Origin: Argentina anserina
Taxonomy: Eukaryota > Streptophyta > Magnoliopsida > Rosales > Rosaceae
DNA: 64,000 bases
Assembly: GCF_933775445.1 (NCBI RefSeq)
Contig: NC_065876.1
Span: forward strand, 12,524,001 to 12,588,000
Direction of reading: 5' to 3'
The notes beneath the pieces were generated by a model, which was not told the DNA's origin, did no database searches, and saw nothing but the letters and a program-made list of their open reading frames with translations. This document shows, in pieces, positions 11,793 through 25,581 of the stretch; the stretch's first letter is position 1; every line of letters starts with the position of its first letter. Made by a program: the position numbers and the translations under genes.

Positions 11793-11798
11793 TTTATT
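11793..11798 (-). terminator. Polyadenylation signal of the block 2 peroxidase
   Basis: AATAAA in minus sense, about 150 bp downstream of the stop codon. The same element occurs at 51181-51186 downstream of the block 3 paralogue, in conserved surroundings (AATCAATAAA...GATC). Confidence 0.55.
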
Positions 11799-11948
11799 TA
11801 TTGATTCGATTACACGTACAAAGGATTGTTTGTAGAAAACTAAAACATTCAGAAACCAAGAAATCTTTTAAGCACATTAGATAATATTTCAAGAACAAGA
11901 TAATAAAACCGACTGCCCTTTTGCCCGCTTCTGATCTTAATCCATCAG

Positions 11949-13200
<1,252 letters not shown>

Positions 13201-13320
13201 TTACTAGAGAGATATATTGTATGTATCAGCAGGCTAGGTTGAGTATTCTATCGAATCTGTGTTAACTTCTGAAATGATCGATGTAGCTTGCTACGTTATG
13301 GGAATAAAGACTCGATTAGT

Positions 13321-13327
13321 ATTTATA
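13321..13327 (-). promoter_or_regulatory. TATA box of the block 2 peroxidase
   Basis: TATAAAT in minus sense within ACTTATAAATACTAATCGAG, about 130 bp upstream of the ATG at 13191. It is conserved in sequence and spacing with 53053-53060 upstream of the block 3 copy. Confidence 0.6.
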
Positions 13328-13655
13328 AGTTGTATTTAGGTCATGTTAAATGTTTTAAGACACACATGGTAAACAAAGCCGGCTGCTACAAAAATACGGC
13401 AAAACCAGATGGTAACGATAAGGTAAGGAAAGTTCTGGTCTATGGCCTTATTCAGTGTCTACATGCATAAATGGGAAAATTTTAGTATACATTAATGCAT
13501 GTTATATATCCCACATCCGACGGTCAACATTGTTCTGTCAATTGTTGGATGTAGGATGTATATCATGCATCAAATGTATAGTATACAAATTATCAACTGT
13601 TGGGTGTGGGATATTTAGCATGCATTGAATGTATATTAAACAAATCCGTATAAAT

Positions 13656-14703
13656 CAATGACTAAAATATTTAGGGTTTAAAAATTAGAAAATTTCGACA
13701 GAAATTTCGGAAAATATCGATTATAAAAAATAATTGAGTAAATTAATGAAAAAATTATATAAACATGGAAATTTTGAATGAAATTTTGAGATATGTTTAT
13801 TTGATCAATTATCTACTATATTTCATAAGAAATTATTATATAACTATTAGTCTCTAGTGAGTTGTTGAGATGAAACAATCGTCGAAAATTATTAAAAATA
13901 TATTTTAAATATATATATATATATATATATTATGGTTGGGAACCAAAAAGAGGCTAGGCCATCACGCTTTAAAAATATATGATACGTTAAACATGAAATT
14001 ACATGAGTGATTTAGAACCACATAAAAGATCTATGAGGTTCAAAATTTTCACTTCATTATCTCCTTAAGTAGAGCCCTGAGTATATTATGTCGAACCGGC
14101 TTCTATTTCAATCTGTGCTGGACCGATCGATATACCAATAATAAAGTCTTCGTCCCATTCATCATTGTCTCATGCTCTCAGATTTGGCGCCGCTCACTAA
14201 ATTCTGTGGTTAATGATATTTGTAAATCGGTGGTTCCTGTTTGGAGAAGAATCAACAGAATAGCTAATAGCATAAAAACAGATCCAAGTAAAGAATAATC
14301 ATTAAATGAAACAATCGTCGATAATTATTAAAAATATACTTTAAATATATATTTTTATAGTTGAGAACCCAAATAGAGACTCGACCATCACGTCTTATAT
14401 ATATATGATACATTAAATGTGAAATTACATGAGTAATTTAAAATCACAGAGGATCTATTAGGTAAAACATTTTCTCTATTTTCATCATTTCCTTTTAAGT
14501 AGACCCATGAGTATATTGTTAAGAATAATCATCATCTCCTTAGTTTATGAAAATATCGAAAGATTTCGAAAATTTCAAAATATCAGGAAATTTAGAAAAT
14601 TTCCACTGAGAAACATTTGGTATGTATGAGATAAATCCATATGTAAAAAAAAATAGAAATTTTCACCAAAATATTAAAGAAATTATTTATATTTCAATTC
14701 CTA
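13656..14703. mobile_element. Degraded AT-rich insertion, CAATG hAT-like family, with internal duplication
   Basis: Block 1 runs straight through TCCGTATAAATGCATTGC (about 2826-2843). In block 2 the same host sequence is interrupted here by about 1.05 kb. The left edge CAATGACTAAAATATTTAG resembles the ends of the element at 9444-9968. Flanks GTATAAAT and TCATAAAT match at 6 of 8 positions. A clear right inverted end is missing. Inside, about 250 bp is repeated (13864-14110 and 14303-14520; both contain ATTATTAAAAATATA and later GAAATTACATGAGT). Confidence 0.5.
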
Positions 14704-15789
14704 TCATAAATGCATTGCATGGTACTGTTCCGCAGAAAAATGTTAACCTAGTGCCTAAACTTGATCACACGTGGTCCTTCTCAAGTATGTATTGTTTAAT
14801 GTTATCTTTAGTTCTTTACAAATATGTTTGATTTTTTCTTACGACGTGACCCTGTCTCTTGTGGCCGGCTTCTTGTGGATCAAGTACTTTTACATTCATG
14901 ATTCATCAATTTGCCCTGTATATGAGAATGGACAGTGAGATGTCGTGTTAGATTGTCCAAGAATTTCTATCCCATAATGGGATAACGATTAATGATAAAC
15001 AACTTGATAATGAAGTTTGGGTTGGCATTAATTTAAGATAGAAGAGTCTTTGAAAATAAAACATAAAGATGGGTTTTAATAGAGATTTTAAGACAAGTAG
15101 GGAAACTTAGGTCAGAAGAATCCAAATCATAGGAGAGGATAAGGTTGTCGTTAATTAGCTCCCTAATCATGACCAGCAGCCGTGGTATATTTATTAGCGA
15201 GTTTTTGTTCACTCTTTGCATGTGGGTATACGGGACATATAGTAATCAACTTATCGATCACTATATATATACATTACAATATTACATATAGCGCTGAATA
15301 CATATAGACTATAATTAACAACGCATCAGTTGACAACTATGATTTTTAAGCCATATATAAAAGATATAAGATGAGGAACTGCTGAAATAGTAGTATTGAA
15401 GCTGGCTCCTGTATGTATGTATAAAATGAAATCGGAGAACAGTGGCGCCCTCCAGTCGGATATTTCAATTTGATGCATATAAAAATCGCAGGCAAAACGA
15501 TCGCAAATTCCTTAAGTTTTGTAAACACTTGATTACGTACTCTTTCTTCTCAAGTAAAATTGTGCATCATCAGCGAGTGAAAATTTCAAATTCCCTTCCG
15601 GCCAGTATAATTAAACATGACTAGAAGAGGAGCGAGCACAATTCATCCCGAACCATGCTAATATTGCTATAACGCTGCTACAACTATGCATGTGTACTTA
15701 CCCCTAATTAAACATATATATGCTCTCGAGGAGACTCCATTAACACTTTGTAGACCTTAAAGACATAAGTTTGTTCTCCACTTCAAATT

Positions 15790-17400
15790 CAATTCAAAAT
15801 TCATTAAGGACCAGCATGAGAAACAAAGAGAGATTAGAGTGATTGGGTAGACGAAATGGAATTAGGGTTTTACCTGGAGGAGAGACCTGCCTCTAGGAGT
15901 GAGTGAAAGCTTTAAATATTTGCCGCTCGGAAATAAAATGGTTTCGGCGAGCAAGTGCGAACTATCCGATGTTGACGTCAGGTAGAGAGACTACAACTTT
16001 ATGAGGGTGCAATGTAACTAGAGTAGAGAGACTTTGATGCCAACGCGATGGCGAGAGTGATGGCAGCAAATTCGGCAAGCTCCTTATTGTCGGGTTGGAA
16101 GACGAACAACGTGAAGTCTTGAAGAGAGGCTCTCTGGTGAATCAGGATAGCAGAATAGGAATTGAGGACTGAGAACTTGAGAAGAGAAGTAGAGAACAAT
16201 GCTAGCTCGAGGTTATCGTTTAGGGTAATATATAAAAACTAAATGACGTCGTCCTGTCTTAGTCATTTTGGGTCGGTTTGGTCTAAACGGTTCGGGTCGA
16301 ACCATGAATTGAAATGAACTGAAATTGTTTCAATTTTCAGTTTTTTTATTCGGTTTCTCTTTAGTTCGGTTTTTTTTTTCAATTTAGGCTTTGTTTTTTC
16401 TAGTCAGTTCTCAATTTTCGGTTTGGAAGTATCACCCCTAAAGCGCATGACCAAAGTTAGTTCCCAGATAAATATGTGCCCAGCAGTAGTGCAACCCAAA
16501 GCCTTGAAAAGCCACTTTCAGATAACCCACATCTGCTATGTAATAATATAATGGGGTCTAGTGTTCCTTACTATCAGCACAAGAGAACTAGGATGACAAA
16601 TTCACTCCAAAATTTAAAAGATCATAAAAGAATACCAAAAAATGAGGGGAGCCTATTAAGTACTCTAGCGGTGCTTGGGCACCGGTCAACACGTGGCACA
16701 CGTGACCGTTAGTGCTAAATGGACTTTAGCTAGTCCAAGTTTAGAAATGGTCTTTGAACCGAGTTCTCCCGTCGCGAATTCATCGATGAAAACAACAATT
16801 TTGCAGAGCCTGAGGCTTCAGAGGAGCTACAGAATAACGGCTGCTTTCGATCCCTGTTCAACTTATTAAACTAAACTCTGGGCTCACCGGATTTCGAAAA
16901 TCGAGCTTGAATCAAAGAATTGGTTCTTCTGTAATCTCATTGTGTTTTTTCATGGGCTTTAGGTTTATGGGCAGTTTATTTTTTAGCTTCTTATCCAATC
17001 ATGGGAGTATGGGATATGCATCCCATTGTGTGTTTTGTTATGTTTAATGGATTTTATATGATTGTAATCACCATTAGTTGTTTTGGACTGAAGTGAATAT
17101 CTAGCTCTCAGCATCATAAGTCTTCAAGGATGATTTTTAATTAGTTGCTGGTTTTGATTTGCTTCATGTGACTTTTCTAACAAAGAAAATTTCGATTTGT
17201 TTTGAAGTTCAATACATCGAAGAAGTTTGAAGCTTCGTAGCTACGGCGTCAATGGAAAGTTAACATGTAAGTAAACCGGTTCTCGGAGACATAAACAGGC
17301 AAGACAACTAACTCAAAATGAATGACTGGAAGTTTTTCCGCTATTTTAAAATAGTAATCGATGTCTGTGAGGTGAATACAATCCGTTCCCAAAAGGGAGA
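15790..17400. other. Intergenic, no recognisable gene
   Basis: Right flank of duplication block 2. A minus-strand frame at 15999-16199 (66 residues) has a protein-like composition but no domain I can name. 16290-16440 is rich in CGGTTT/TTCGGT words and ends TATCACCCCTA, resembling one end of the AACCG-rich hAT-like element at 29695-31237. This may be a broken copy. Confidence 0.4.
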
Positions 17401-17410
17401 CCGGATAAGA

Positions 17411-18196
17411 GTCCCGTTCACCTAGTCACCTAGTGACCAAGAAGAATTTGGATAACTACCGTTAGATTTAATGCCCTCTTTTAATCCAAGGGCTATGATA
17501 TAATGAGACTAATTTAATTACTTGATGATAATACATCAAGAGAACTTCTGGAAAAAACAAAGCAAATTCCAAAAGAACAAAGTAATCTTATTTCAAACTT
17601 GCAAGCAAACTGGTGATCGAAGAAAATCCCTGCAAATTTTAACTCCTCCATTTTCTAACAGCCTCATACATCTTGTTGTCCAGAATTGAAGACCCAGATA
17701 AAACCCCAATTTTTGTTCTCTCTTCCTCTTCTTCGATCTGTTACAATCTTCACCGCCTCACCATCCTGATCCCACAAACACTACACCGAACTCACCTTTC
17801 CTTGAACTCCACAATTAACACACACTGAAAACCTTTAGGAAGAGCAAAGAGCGTCTCTGCTTGGAGTAGTAACCCAGCCTCAAACCACAGAGCCAGATGA
17901 ACCCACCAAAACAAAAGCAAGATGGTGAAGGTTACAATGTGGAAGGTCAAGTGAGAATGAATCATGAATGCTTAATTAGGAACTAAGTTCACTTGGAGAG
18001 ATCACTTGTGCCCAGTTTCTTTGATTGAAGATCAGGACCCATTTCAGTTTCTGTGTTTCAAACTTTCAATGAAGATGATTAGGTAATTAAATCCGACTAC
18101 AAGAGTGTTAGGTAATTAAATCTCATCCCTTAGATTAGCCTTCTTGTAATCTAACGGTAGTTGTCTATTTCTCCTTGGTCACTAGATGAACGGGAC
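17411..18196. mobile_element. TIR element with long imperfect inverted repeats
   Basis: The left end GTCCCGTTCACCTAGT...GACCAAGAAGAA...ACTACCGTTAGATT is mirrored at the right end: GTCCCGTTCATCTAGTGACC, read in reverse from 18196, followed inward by ACTACCGTTAGATTAC. The arms are about 60-80 bp and the whole is 786 bp. No coding region is evident. I could not settle the target duplication, so Mutator-like versus another superfamily is open. Confidence 0.55.
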
Positions 18197-18713
18197 TGTT
18201 TCGATAAGCTTCCTCAAGGAAAGGAATCTCATATCCGCACAGATCTACGTCGGTATTCCACATTGAATAAATAATCAAGATTAACTAATTTATATTTACT
18301 TTTACAGTTTTTTATTTTCTCTAATTCTTATTGAATAATTAACACAATAAAAATGAAAATAGTAATATTAAAATTAAGACTTCTCGTATTCATATGTTTA
18401 ACAGATGATAAACTTCTAGATGTTTAATTATTTTTTTGAATCTGGTTCAATGATTAGTTATGGACTATATGTTATCATGTCAATATGATGTTAGTACATG
18501 ATCAACACACATATTGTATATGCAAGGGGAACTCATTCAAAGTTGGGTTTGAGCTGTGTACCCCTTTACTTCCTAGGTTATGTGGTCAAGATTAAGTTAG
18601 ACAATCCCTTATTCTCTAGGTCATGGTTTGTTTTCTTTATCAATGAATAAAACTCGATCTTAAAAAAGGGAATTATTGTTACATTCTCTCTAAAATTTGT
18701 AAAAGTAAAATGT

Positions 18714-18898
18714 TGTTCCGGGAGAATTACTATTCTACCCTTGTGTGTGTCTTAGCCTAATAGGTTTCCTGTTAGGAGATAGATTAGCATCTCCGTAATA
18801 GATTAGGACTCCGAATCCTATGGGATTGTGGTTTTGTAAATGCCTATATATAGGCCACCATATCATTCAATAATACACAAGTATTTCACCCTACAACA
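18714..18898 (+). repeat. 5' LTR of copia element 1
   Basis: Begins TGTTCCGGGAGAATTACTAT and ends CCCTACAACA (TG...CA form). It contains a TATA-like TGCCTATATATAGGCC near 18841-18856 that would serve as the promoter. It differs from the 3' copy at TATG/TACG, TATAGG/TATATG and TTTCAC/TTTTAC. Confidence 0.95.
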
Positions 18899-18912
18899 CG
18901 TTATCAGCACGT
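18898..18912 (+). other. Primer-binding-site-like sequence of copia element 1
   Basis: ACGTTATCAGCACGT directly follows the LTR. Its TATCAGCAC core resembles the TATCAGAGC complement of initiator Met-tRNA used by most plant copia elements. A different or internal tRNA site is possible. Confidence 0.55.
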
Positions 18913-19563
18913 TGCCCTAAAACCCTGAGTTTTTAGAGCCCTAAAATTTTTTTTTCTCTCTTCTCCGCCGGTCGCCGCCCCTGCTGCTCGCAGCCCCTGC
19001 CCACTACAGCCCCTGCCGCACCGCAGCCCTGCACGCGACGCAGCCCCGCAGGGCCTCCTCCGCATTCGCTCCGCAAAGAAATCTTTTTGTCCCGCAAGTC
19101 CCCGCATCAAAACATTCAAAATTGCTCCTCCCGCATATTCACGCAAGAGACGTGAAATTCACAAGCAAGGACTTCGCTCAAGAGAAGCTACTCCCGTATA
19201 CTACAAACCTTCAAAGGTAAATTTTTCATAAACGTTCCCGCTTTTGAACGTATAGATATATTATATCGGGCGCTATTAGCCTTCTTCTTGTCTTAATTCC
19301 GGCCTTTCTTATAACGCCGATGAGACTATAGAGGGATGAGTTTCTCCTCTTGGTCGATGTTTTCTGTGTGACGGTCCTGGGGGAGTCACGATTGTTTTGA
19401 AAGGGAAGTTAATCGATTTTCGTGTGGTCGCCTGAGTGCACCGCTGTTTTGGGTGCGATCATGAGTATCGCCGCTTCCATCGATTTTTCTTGTGACCATA
19501 TACGTCACCCCTTCTAATTCCTATTATACTTGAATCTAATCGATTCTGTATTCGTGTTTGTAG

Positions 19564-20631
19564 ATGTCATCGCCATCTCGACCGGAATTTGGCCTTCTTG
19601 ATCTAGAAGGAAAGGAATACCACCGCTGGGTTTCCGACATGGAACTTGCTTTCGAGAGCCGAGGGATTGAAGGCATGTTTGCCGACCCTCCTACTGATTT
19701 CCCACCCATGGCTAAGACTCAGACTCTCATCTTCATGAGACGTCACATCCATGCAACTCTCAAGAGGCAATACTTGAACGTAAAAGATCCTAAAGAATTA
19801 TGGGACAAACTACGCTCGCGGTACAACAACGTTCATGATAAGCTTCTTCCTGAATTGACCGTTAGATGGGATAACATCCGTCTATTGGACTATAAGAGAG
19901 TGGATGATTTCAATCAGGATATGCTATGCTTGCAATCCGATCTTGGCACCGTTGGTGTCATCAAGACCGACCTAGATCTTCTCAATAAGACATTGGACAC
20001 GTTTCCAATAAACTATGAGGTTCAAGCCCATACGTACCGCACTCATGTAGAGGAAGGGAAGATCCGGTCTTTTGCCGACTTAATGGCACTCTTGGCTAAG
20101 AAGGAGAGACATTATGAGATTCTCCTCAACAACAACAATAGACCTGTTGGCACTAAAAGAATTTCTACGCCACAGTCTAATTATGGGAAAGCTCCTAAGC
20201 AAAAGAATCCATCAAGGAACGCTCCATATCAGCACCAAAATAACAACTCTCGTGGTGGGAGGCAACAAGGCAGATCTCGGCCTCGGTCCAATACTTGGAC
20301 CCGTGATGGTGGCGGCGCCGCACCCTCTGGGGGAGGCCGTCCCCGTCCCAAACTCCACGGAGGCCGTGCGCCTCCTAATGCCTCCACTTCCGGTAATGGC
20401 AAGTCTCCATGCTTCAAATGTGGCTCTTTTAAGCACTTTAATCACGATTGTCGCGCTAGCAAAGAGATGATCAAGGCTTACTCCGCCTACAAGAAGTTTC
20501 TACAACTCGAATCGAATCATGTGAATGAGGACCATGAGATCGAGACTCACCATATCTCCATGACGCCCGAGCCCCTTGCTTCTAAGGCTAGGCCTCCGGT
20601 TGCTACCATGGATACTCCCGACTTTGATTAG
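19564..20631 (+). CDS. Copia element 1 Gag polyprotein
   Basis: Intact 355-residue frame encoding the particle-forming Gag. It opens MSSPSRPEFGLLDLEGKEYH, typical of the plant copia Gag N-terminus. The central DUF4219/UBN2-like region includes LWDKLRSRYNNVHDKLLPEL. A basic Gly/Arg/Pro-rich linker is followed by one CCHC zinc knuckle (CFKCGSFKHFNHDC) near residues 283-296. A poly-Gly/Pro/Arg insertion (GGGAAPSGGGRPRPKLHGGR) precedes the knuckle. The frame ends in TAG well before the protease domain, so Gag and Pol are not continuous here, unlike the usual single copia ORF. Confidence in identity is high; whether it is expressed is unknown. Confidence 0.92.
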   Translation: MSSPSRPEFGLLDLEGKEYHRWVSDMELAFESRGIEGMFADPPTDFPPMAKTQTLIFMRRHIHATLKRQYLNVKDPKELWDKLRSRYNNVHDKLLPELTVRWDNIRLLDYKRVDDFNQDMLCLQSDLGTVGVIKTDLDLLNKTLDTFPINYEVQAHTYRTHVEEGKIRSFADLMALLAKKERHYEILLNNNNRPVGTKRISTPQSNYGKAPKQKNPSRNAPYQHQNNNSRGGRQQGRSRPRSNTWTRDGGGAAPSGGGRPRPKLHGGRAPPNASTSGNGKSPCFKCGSFKHFNHDCRASKEMIKAYSAYKKFLQLESNHVNEDHEIETHHISMTPEPLASKARPPVATMDTPDFD

Positions 20632-21596
20632 TCATTTTAGCTTCTTTAGCTTTATGATTCAAGTATTGTTATGGCCGACCGCCATTGTTATTTTCATTGA
20701 CTTTGTAATAGTCTTTTGATTTTGGAATTAGAAGTTCATGTGTGATGTATTAAAGATTGGCATTCCATAAAATTTCACATTTCTTACTTACAAGACGATC
20801 TCTTTGAGAATTTTATTTACCCGACACTTAGCATGATGATCAACGTGCGCAACTTATGTGGTTTTTAAATTGGACGCTTTTGGGTTACATGGGACCCCAA
20901 TAGCACTACATTGTGAATTTGGAACTTAAAATTCGGAAAACGAACCTCGGAACGTCGCAAAACGACGTCGTTTTGCTTTTGCCGGCCCGGTTACTATTCC
21001 AGCGTTTCCGGGACGTTTTTCCGGCGTATTCGCCGTCTTCCGGCCATTTTCCGGCGTTTCCGGCACCGCCACCCAGTTCCTGCCGGCGTCCCCTGTCGGA
21101 CTTGAAGTCCCGGCCTCCATACCGGCCAGTTCCGACAGCCGCCGGCCGGTTTCTCGGCAATCGGTGCCGCCGGTTTTCCAACGAGTTTTTCGACGATTTT
21201 TTCCGTCGTTTCTCGTCATTTTTCCGGCATATTGCAGCAGTCCCTACTGCCACGTTTTCCTCGTCCAAAATTTACCCGGTTTTGAGTTCTTTTGACATGG
21301 TTTTTCGGTTTGTTTTTCCGGTTTTCTCCAAGTCCGTGATATGCACTCACCGGTACTCTTTGTGTGTGTTTTCCACACCATTTTTGGATGGTTTATACCA
21401 CCCTCGTTTACTGTTTGGTATTTCACTGCTTCAATACCATGATTTCTAACTCTTTAGTTGAAGAATGTAGTACTATTGCCATGTGATACATTCGATGGGA
21501 TCGACCTTTGTTCCGATTCTCATTCTTACAATACCCTACGGCGTATTGTATAGAATTGTTCCCGTGTCGCTGACTCTCTTAATTGTCATTTTGTAG
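20632..21596 (+). other. Non-homologous spacer splitting gag from pol in copia element 1
   Basis: About 965 bp lies between the gag stop and the point where the protease frame opens (right after TTTTGTAG at 21589-21596). The middle (20930-21230) is strikingly GC-rich with many CCGGC/TTCCGG words, unlike the AT-rich window. It yields overlapping open frames on both strands (178 residues at 20913-21449) with Pro/Arg/Phe-rich, domain-free translations. Two explanations fit: captured foreign DNA, or an intron-like segment ending at that AG. Confidence 0.55.
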
Positions 21597-24500
21597 ATCT
21601 CCCGCGGTGAAATCGAATGTCTAGCTGATTGCAGAACCACCCACACTGTCCTACGGCACATGCAGTTGTTCACGGATCTAGTGTTTTCGACTTCTTCGAT
21701 GACTACAATGATTGGCTCGAAATCCATCATTCAAGGAAGAGGCACTGCTTCTTTCATGTTGCCTAATGGTACGACTCTTAACGTCGTAGATGCTCTTTAT
21801 GCGCCGAAGTCTCCCCGCACCTTGCTAAGTTTTAAGGACATACGTGCCAATGGTTTTCACCTCGATACTTATGTTGAGAATGGAGAGGAATATCTTTGTG
21901 TTACCTCTGAGAAAGCAGGCCATTGCCGTATCTTAGAGAAGATGAAGAGTCTTGGGAATGGTTTGTATCTTACTTCCATTCGGATCTTTGAATCATATGC
22001 GGTTGAACGCAACTTTTGTGATTCGGACTCTTATATGCTTTGGCATCCCGTCTAGGGCACCCTGGACGTGATATGATGATTAGAATTCTTAAGAATTCAC
22101 ATGGTCATCCATTTTTCAAGTCCCGGAAGCGATTGGAGGATCACCTCACCCGTGCTCCGCACGGTGAGGCCGTGCCTACCCATGCACCGCATGGTGTGGC
22201 CGAGCATGCCTCACTCGGCAGCTCCACGGCTTTCATGCCGTCGGTGGCGGCATCCCCTCCTTCACAGGAGCTTGTGATGCCTCCCGTGCTTTCAAATCCC
22301 TCTATGGCAATTTCTGATGCCCATCGCTCGTTTTGCAAAGCTTGTTCTCTTGCTAAATTTCAAAGAAGTCCTTCTTTTGCTAAGGCTTCAACCGAGAACA
22401 TTCCATTCTTACAACGTATCCAAGGTGACATTTGTGGACCTATTCAACCAGAATGTGGACCTTTTCGATATTTTATGGTATTGGTTGATGCATCGACGCG
22501 TTGGTCACACGTCGCTTTGCTATCCACAAGGAATGCTGCATTTGCCAAGCTATTAGCTGAGATCATCAAACTTCGGGCTCACCACCCCGATTATCCTATC
22601 AAATCCATTCGTTTGGATAATGCTGGAGAATTCACCTCCAAAACTTTTGATGATTACTGCATGTCTATTGGGATCGAAGTTGAATGCCTGTTCCTCATGT
22701 TCATTCACAGAACGGTCTAGCAGAGGCTACCATCAAGCGTATTCAGCTTGTTGCTCAGGCAATGGTTATGCGTACTAACCTGCCGGTCTCTGCGTGGGGA
22801 TATGCAGTGTTGCATGCAGTGACACTTATTCGTTTCCGACCCGCGGCTAACCAAGCGTTTAGTGCGTACCAGATGTTAACTAGTTACGAACCCAATATTT
22901 CACACTTACGCATCTTTGGTTGCGCCGTTTATGTGCCTATTACGCCTCCGCTGCGTACTAAGATGGGTCCTCAGAAACGTTTAGGTATCTATGTTGGCTA
23001 TAATTCCCCAACGATTGTCCGCTACTTAGAACCAACCACCGGAGATCTCTTTATTGCAAGATTTGCAGATTGTCACTTTGATGAGACATGCTTCCCGTCG
23101 TTAGGAGGAGATGGGAATGTTATCATTCCAAATGAACGTCAGGAATTGACGTGGTGTGTCCCCACTATGTCTCATTATGATCCCCGCACTGCTCAAAGCG
23201 AGTTAGAAGTGCAACGCATTATCGACCTCCAGAAAGTCGCAGATTCGATGCCCGACGGCTTTGTAGATATTGCTAAAGTGACGAGATCAATCATACCCGC
23301 TGCGAATGTACCGGCATGGTTGGATGTCCCGAAATACGGGCGTGGAAGACAAGCTCCTGGACCTAGCAACATTGGCACCGCCCCTGACAGTGGGACGGAG
23401 GCCGGCGGCGGCACCACCGTACGCCGTGGTGTTGCCGGCGCCCTTTGTGGCGACGATGCCGAGATGGCCCGGCATGGAGCAGCTTCGGCCTCGGCTCCTC
23501 AAAGAAAAAGGGGGAGACCGATAAACTCTAGGGATTCAAAACCTAGAAAGAAGCGAACGACTAAGGCACAGCGCGTCATCAACGATGAATCACCATCGTA
23601 TGAAGTTGTCTCTGATTACAGCTATGTTCATGAATCAACTCAAGTGTTACCGTGGGACGTTATGGAACCTTGTTTGATGCCAGAGAACAACGAAATCTCA
23701 GTGAACTACACAAGTGAGCAGTCGGTCCAAAACCGAGCCACTACATGCATTGATGACGTTTTCGCTTATTCCATCGCACATGAGATCATGTCTAAAGACG
23801 ACGTTGAACCTCGCTTTGTAGCTGAATGTGAACGCATAGCAGATTGGCCGAAGTGGAAGGAAGCAATCCAGGTAGAACTTGACTCATTAGCGAAGCGAGA
23901 AGTCTTCGGAAAGGTTGAATTGACTCCAAGAGATGTCAAACCTGTTGGACATAAATGGGTCTTCGTTCGTAAGTGTAATGAGATGAACGAGATCGTGCGC
24001 TATAAGGCAAGACTCGTGGCGCAAGGATTCTCACAATGACCTGGTATTGACTATGAAGAGACTTATTCTCTTGTTATGGACATCATTACCTTCCGCTACC
24101 TTATTAGTCTGGTAGTGTCCGAAAGACTTAACATGCAGCTTATGGATGTGGTCACAGCTTATCTCTATGGGGATCTTGACGCATAGATATACATGAAAGC
24201 TCCAAAGGGACTACCTTTACCTCCATCAAGTGCCTCCAGACCACAGAGTGCTCATGCAGTCAGATTACGTCGTTCATTGTACGGGTTAAAGCAATCCGGA
24301 AGAATGTGGTACAATCGGTTGCATCAATACTTGGTGAGAAGGGGTCACAAGAATGATGAACTATGCCCATGCGTGTTCATATGAAAGACAAATTCCGGAT
24401 TCGTCATCGTTGCGGTCTACGTTGATGACATGAACATAATCGGTACTCTTGATGAGATTGAAGAGACCGTGTCTTATTTGAAGTCGGAATTTGAGATGAA

Positions 24501-25581
24501 AGACCTAGGGAGGACGAAATTCTGTCTCGGCCTTGAGCTTGTGCATAGGGCCGACGACATCTTAGTGCATCAGTCAAATTACACGCATAAGATGCTTCGA
24601 CATTTCAATATGGATCTATGCAGTCCATTGTCTACTCCCATGGTCGTCCGAAGTCTAGATATCAAGAAGGATCCCTTCCGTCCTAAAGAGGATGATGAAG
24701 AAGTTCTTGGTCTTGAAGTTCCATACCTTAGTGCGATTGGGGCACTATTGTATCTTGCTCAATGCACTAGACCGGACATATCTTTCGCAGTGAACTTATT
24801 AGCTAGATTTAGCTCCGCACCTACGCTACGTCATTGGAATGGAATCAAGCATTTGTTTCGATACTTGAAAGGTTCCCTTGACATGGGATTGTTCTACCCC
24901 TATTGCAGAGAGAACACCGCCACGGTATCTCCCCACACCACCGCCGTCGCCGACCCCGGCCTTGCCGTCGTACGTCGCAGTGACGCCGCCGGCCGCCATG
25001 GCGTGGAGACCGTGCGCGGTGCCGAGAGCAGCAACCGGTCCCGTGCAGCTCTTTCCCCCGATGCAAAGACTCCAAACAACTTGTTAGTTGGTTATGCCGA
25101 CGCAGGGTACCTCTCTGACCCTCACAAGGCTCGTTCTCAAACCGGTTATGTGTTTACCATTAGGAATACGGCGATATCTTGGAGATCCACAAAGCAAACT
25201 CTTGTTGCTACTTCTTCGAATCACGCGGAGATCATCGCTCTCCATGAAGCAGTTAAAGAATGTGTTTGGCTACGATCACTTGTTCGCCATATTCGTGATT
25301 CTTGTGGATTAGTCTCTACAACTTATCAACCTACGTGCATTTATGAAGATAATGCTGCTTGCATAGAGCAGACAAAGTTAGGTTTCATCAAGGGAGACAA
25401 CACCAAGCATATTTCGCCTAAGTTCTTCTACAACGTTCAACAACAGAAGTTCTTGAATGTTCAGATCAATCAAGTGCGTTCAGAATCCAATGTTGCGGAT
25501 TTGTTCACCAAGTCTTTGCCTAAATCTACTTTTGTGAAACATGTGAAGAGCATTGGCATGCGTCGTTTATCGGAACACTAG
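21597..25581 (+). pseudogene. Copia element 1 Pol (protease-integrase-RT-RNase H), broken
   Basis: Domains in order: protease region ECLADCRTTHTVLR (Ser/Thr of the usual D-S/T-A/G triad replaced by Cys) at about 21612-21655; integrase zinc region (LGHPGRDMM...CKACSLAK) at about 22050-22350; integrase core with GDICGP, LVDAST and LDNAGEF (about 22420-22640); RT with PVGHKWVF, KARLVAQGF and YVDDM (23940-24440); RNase H with YADAGYLSD, HAEIIALHEA and YEDNAACIE (25095-25370). The frame changes near 22045 and 22690. In-frame stops lie at 24037, 24184 and 24382. GC-rich Ala/Gly/Pro/His inserts interrupt the integrase, the integrase-RT linker and the RT-RNase H linker. It is clearly non-functional as it stands. 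Confidence 0.9.

Noticed and set aside
20926..21449. Overlapping long open frames on both strands between copia gag and pol
   Set aside because: They arise from GC-rich, stop-poor sequence. Translations are Pro/Arg/Phe-rich with no domain and conflict with one another.
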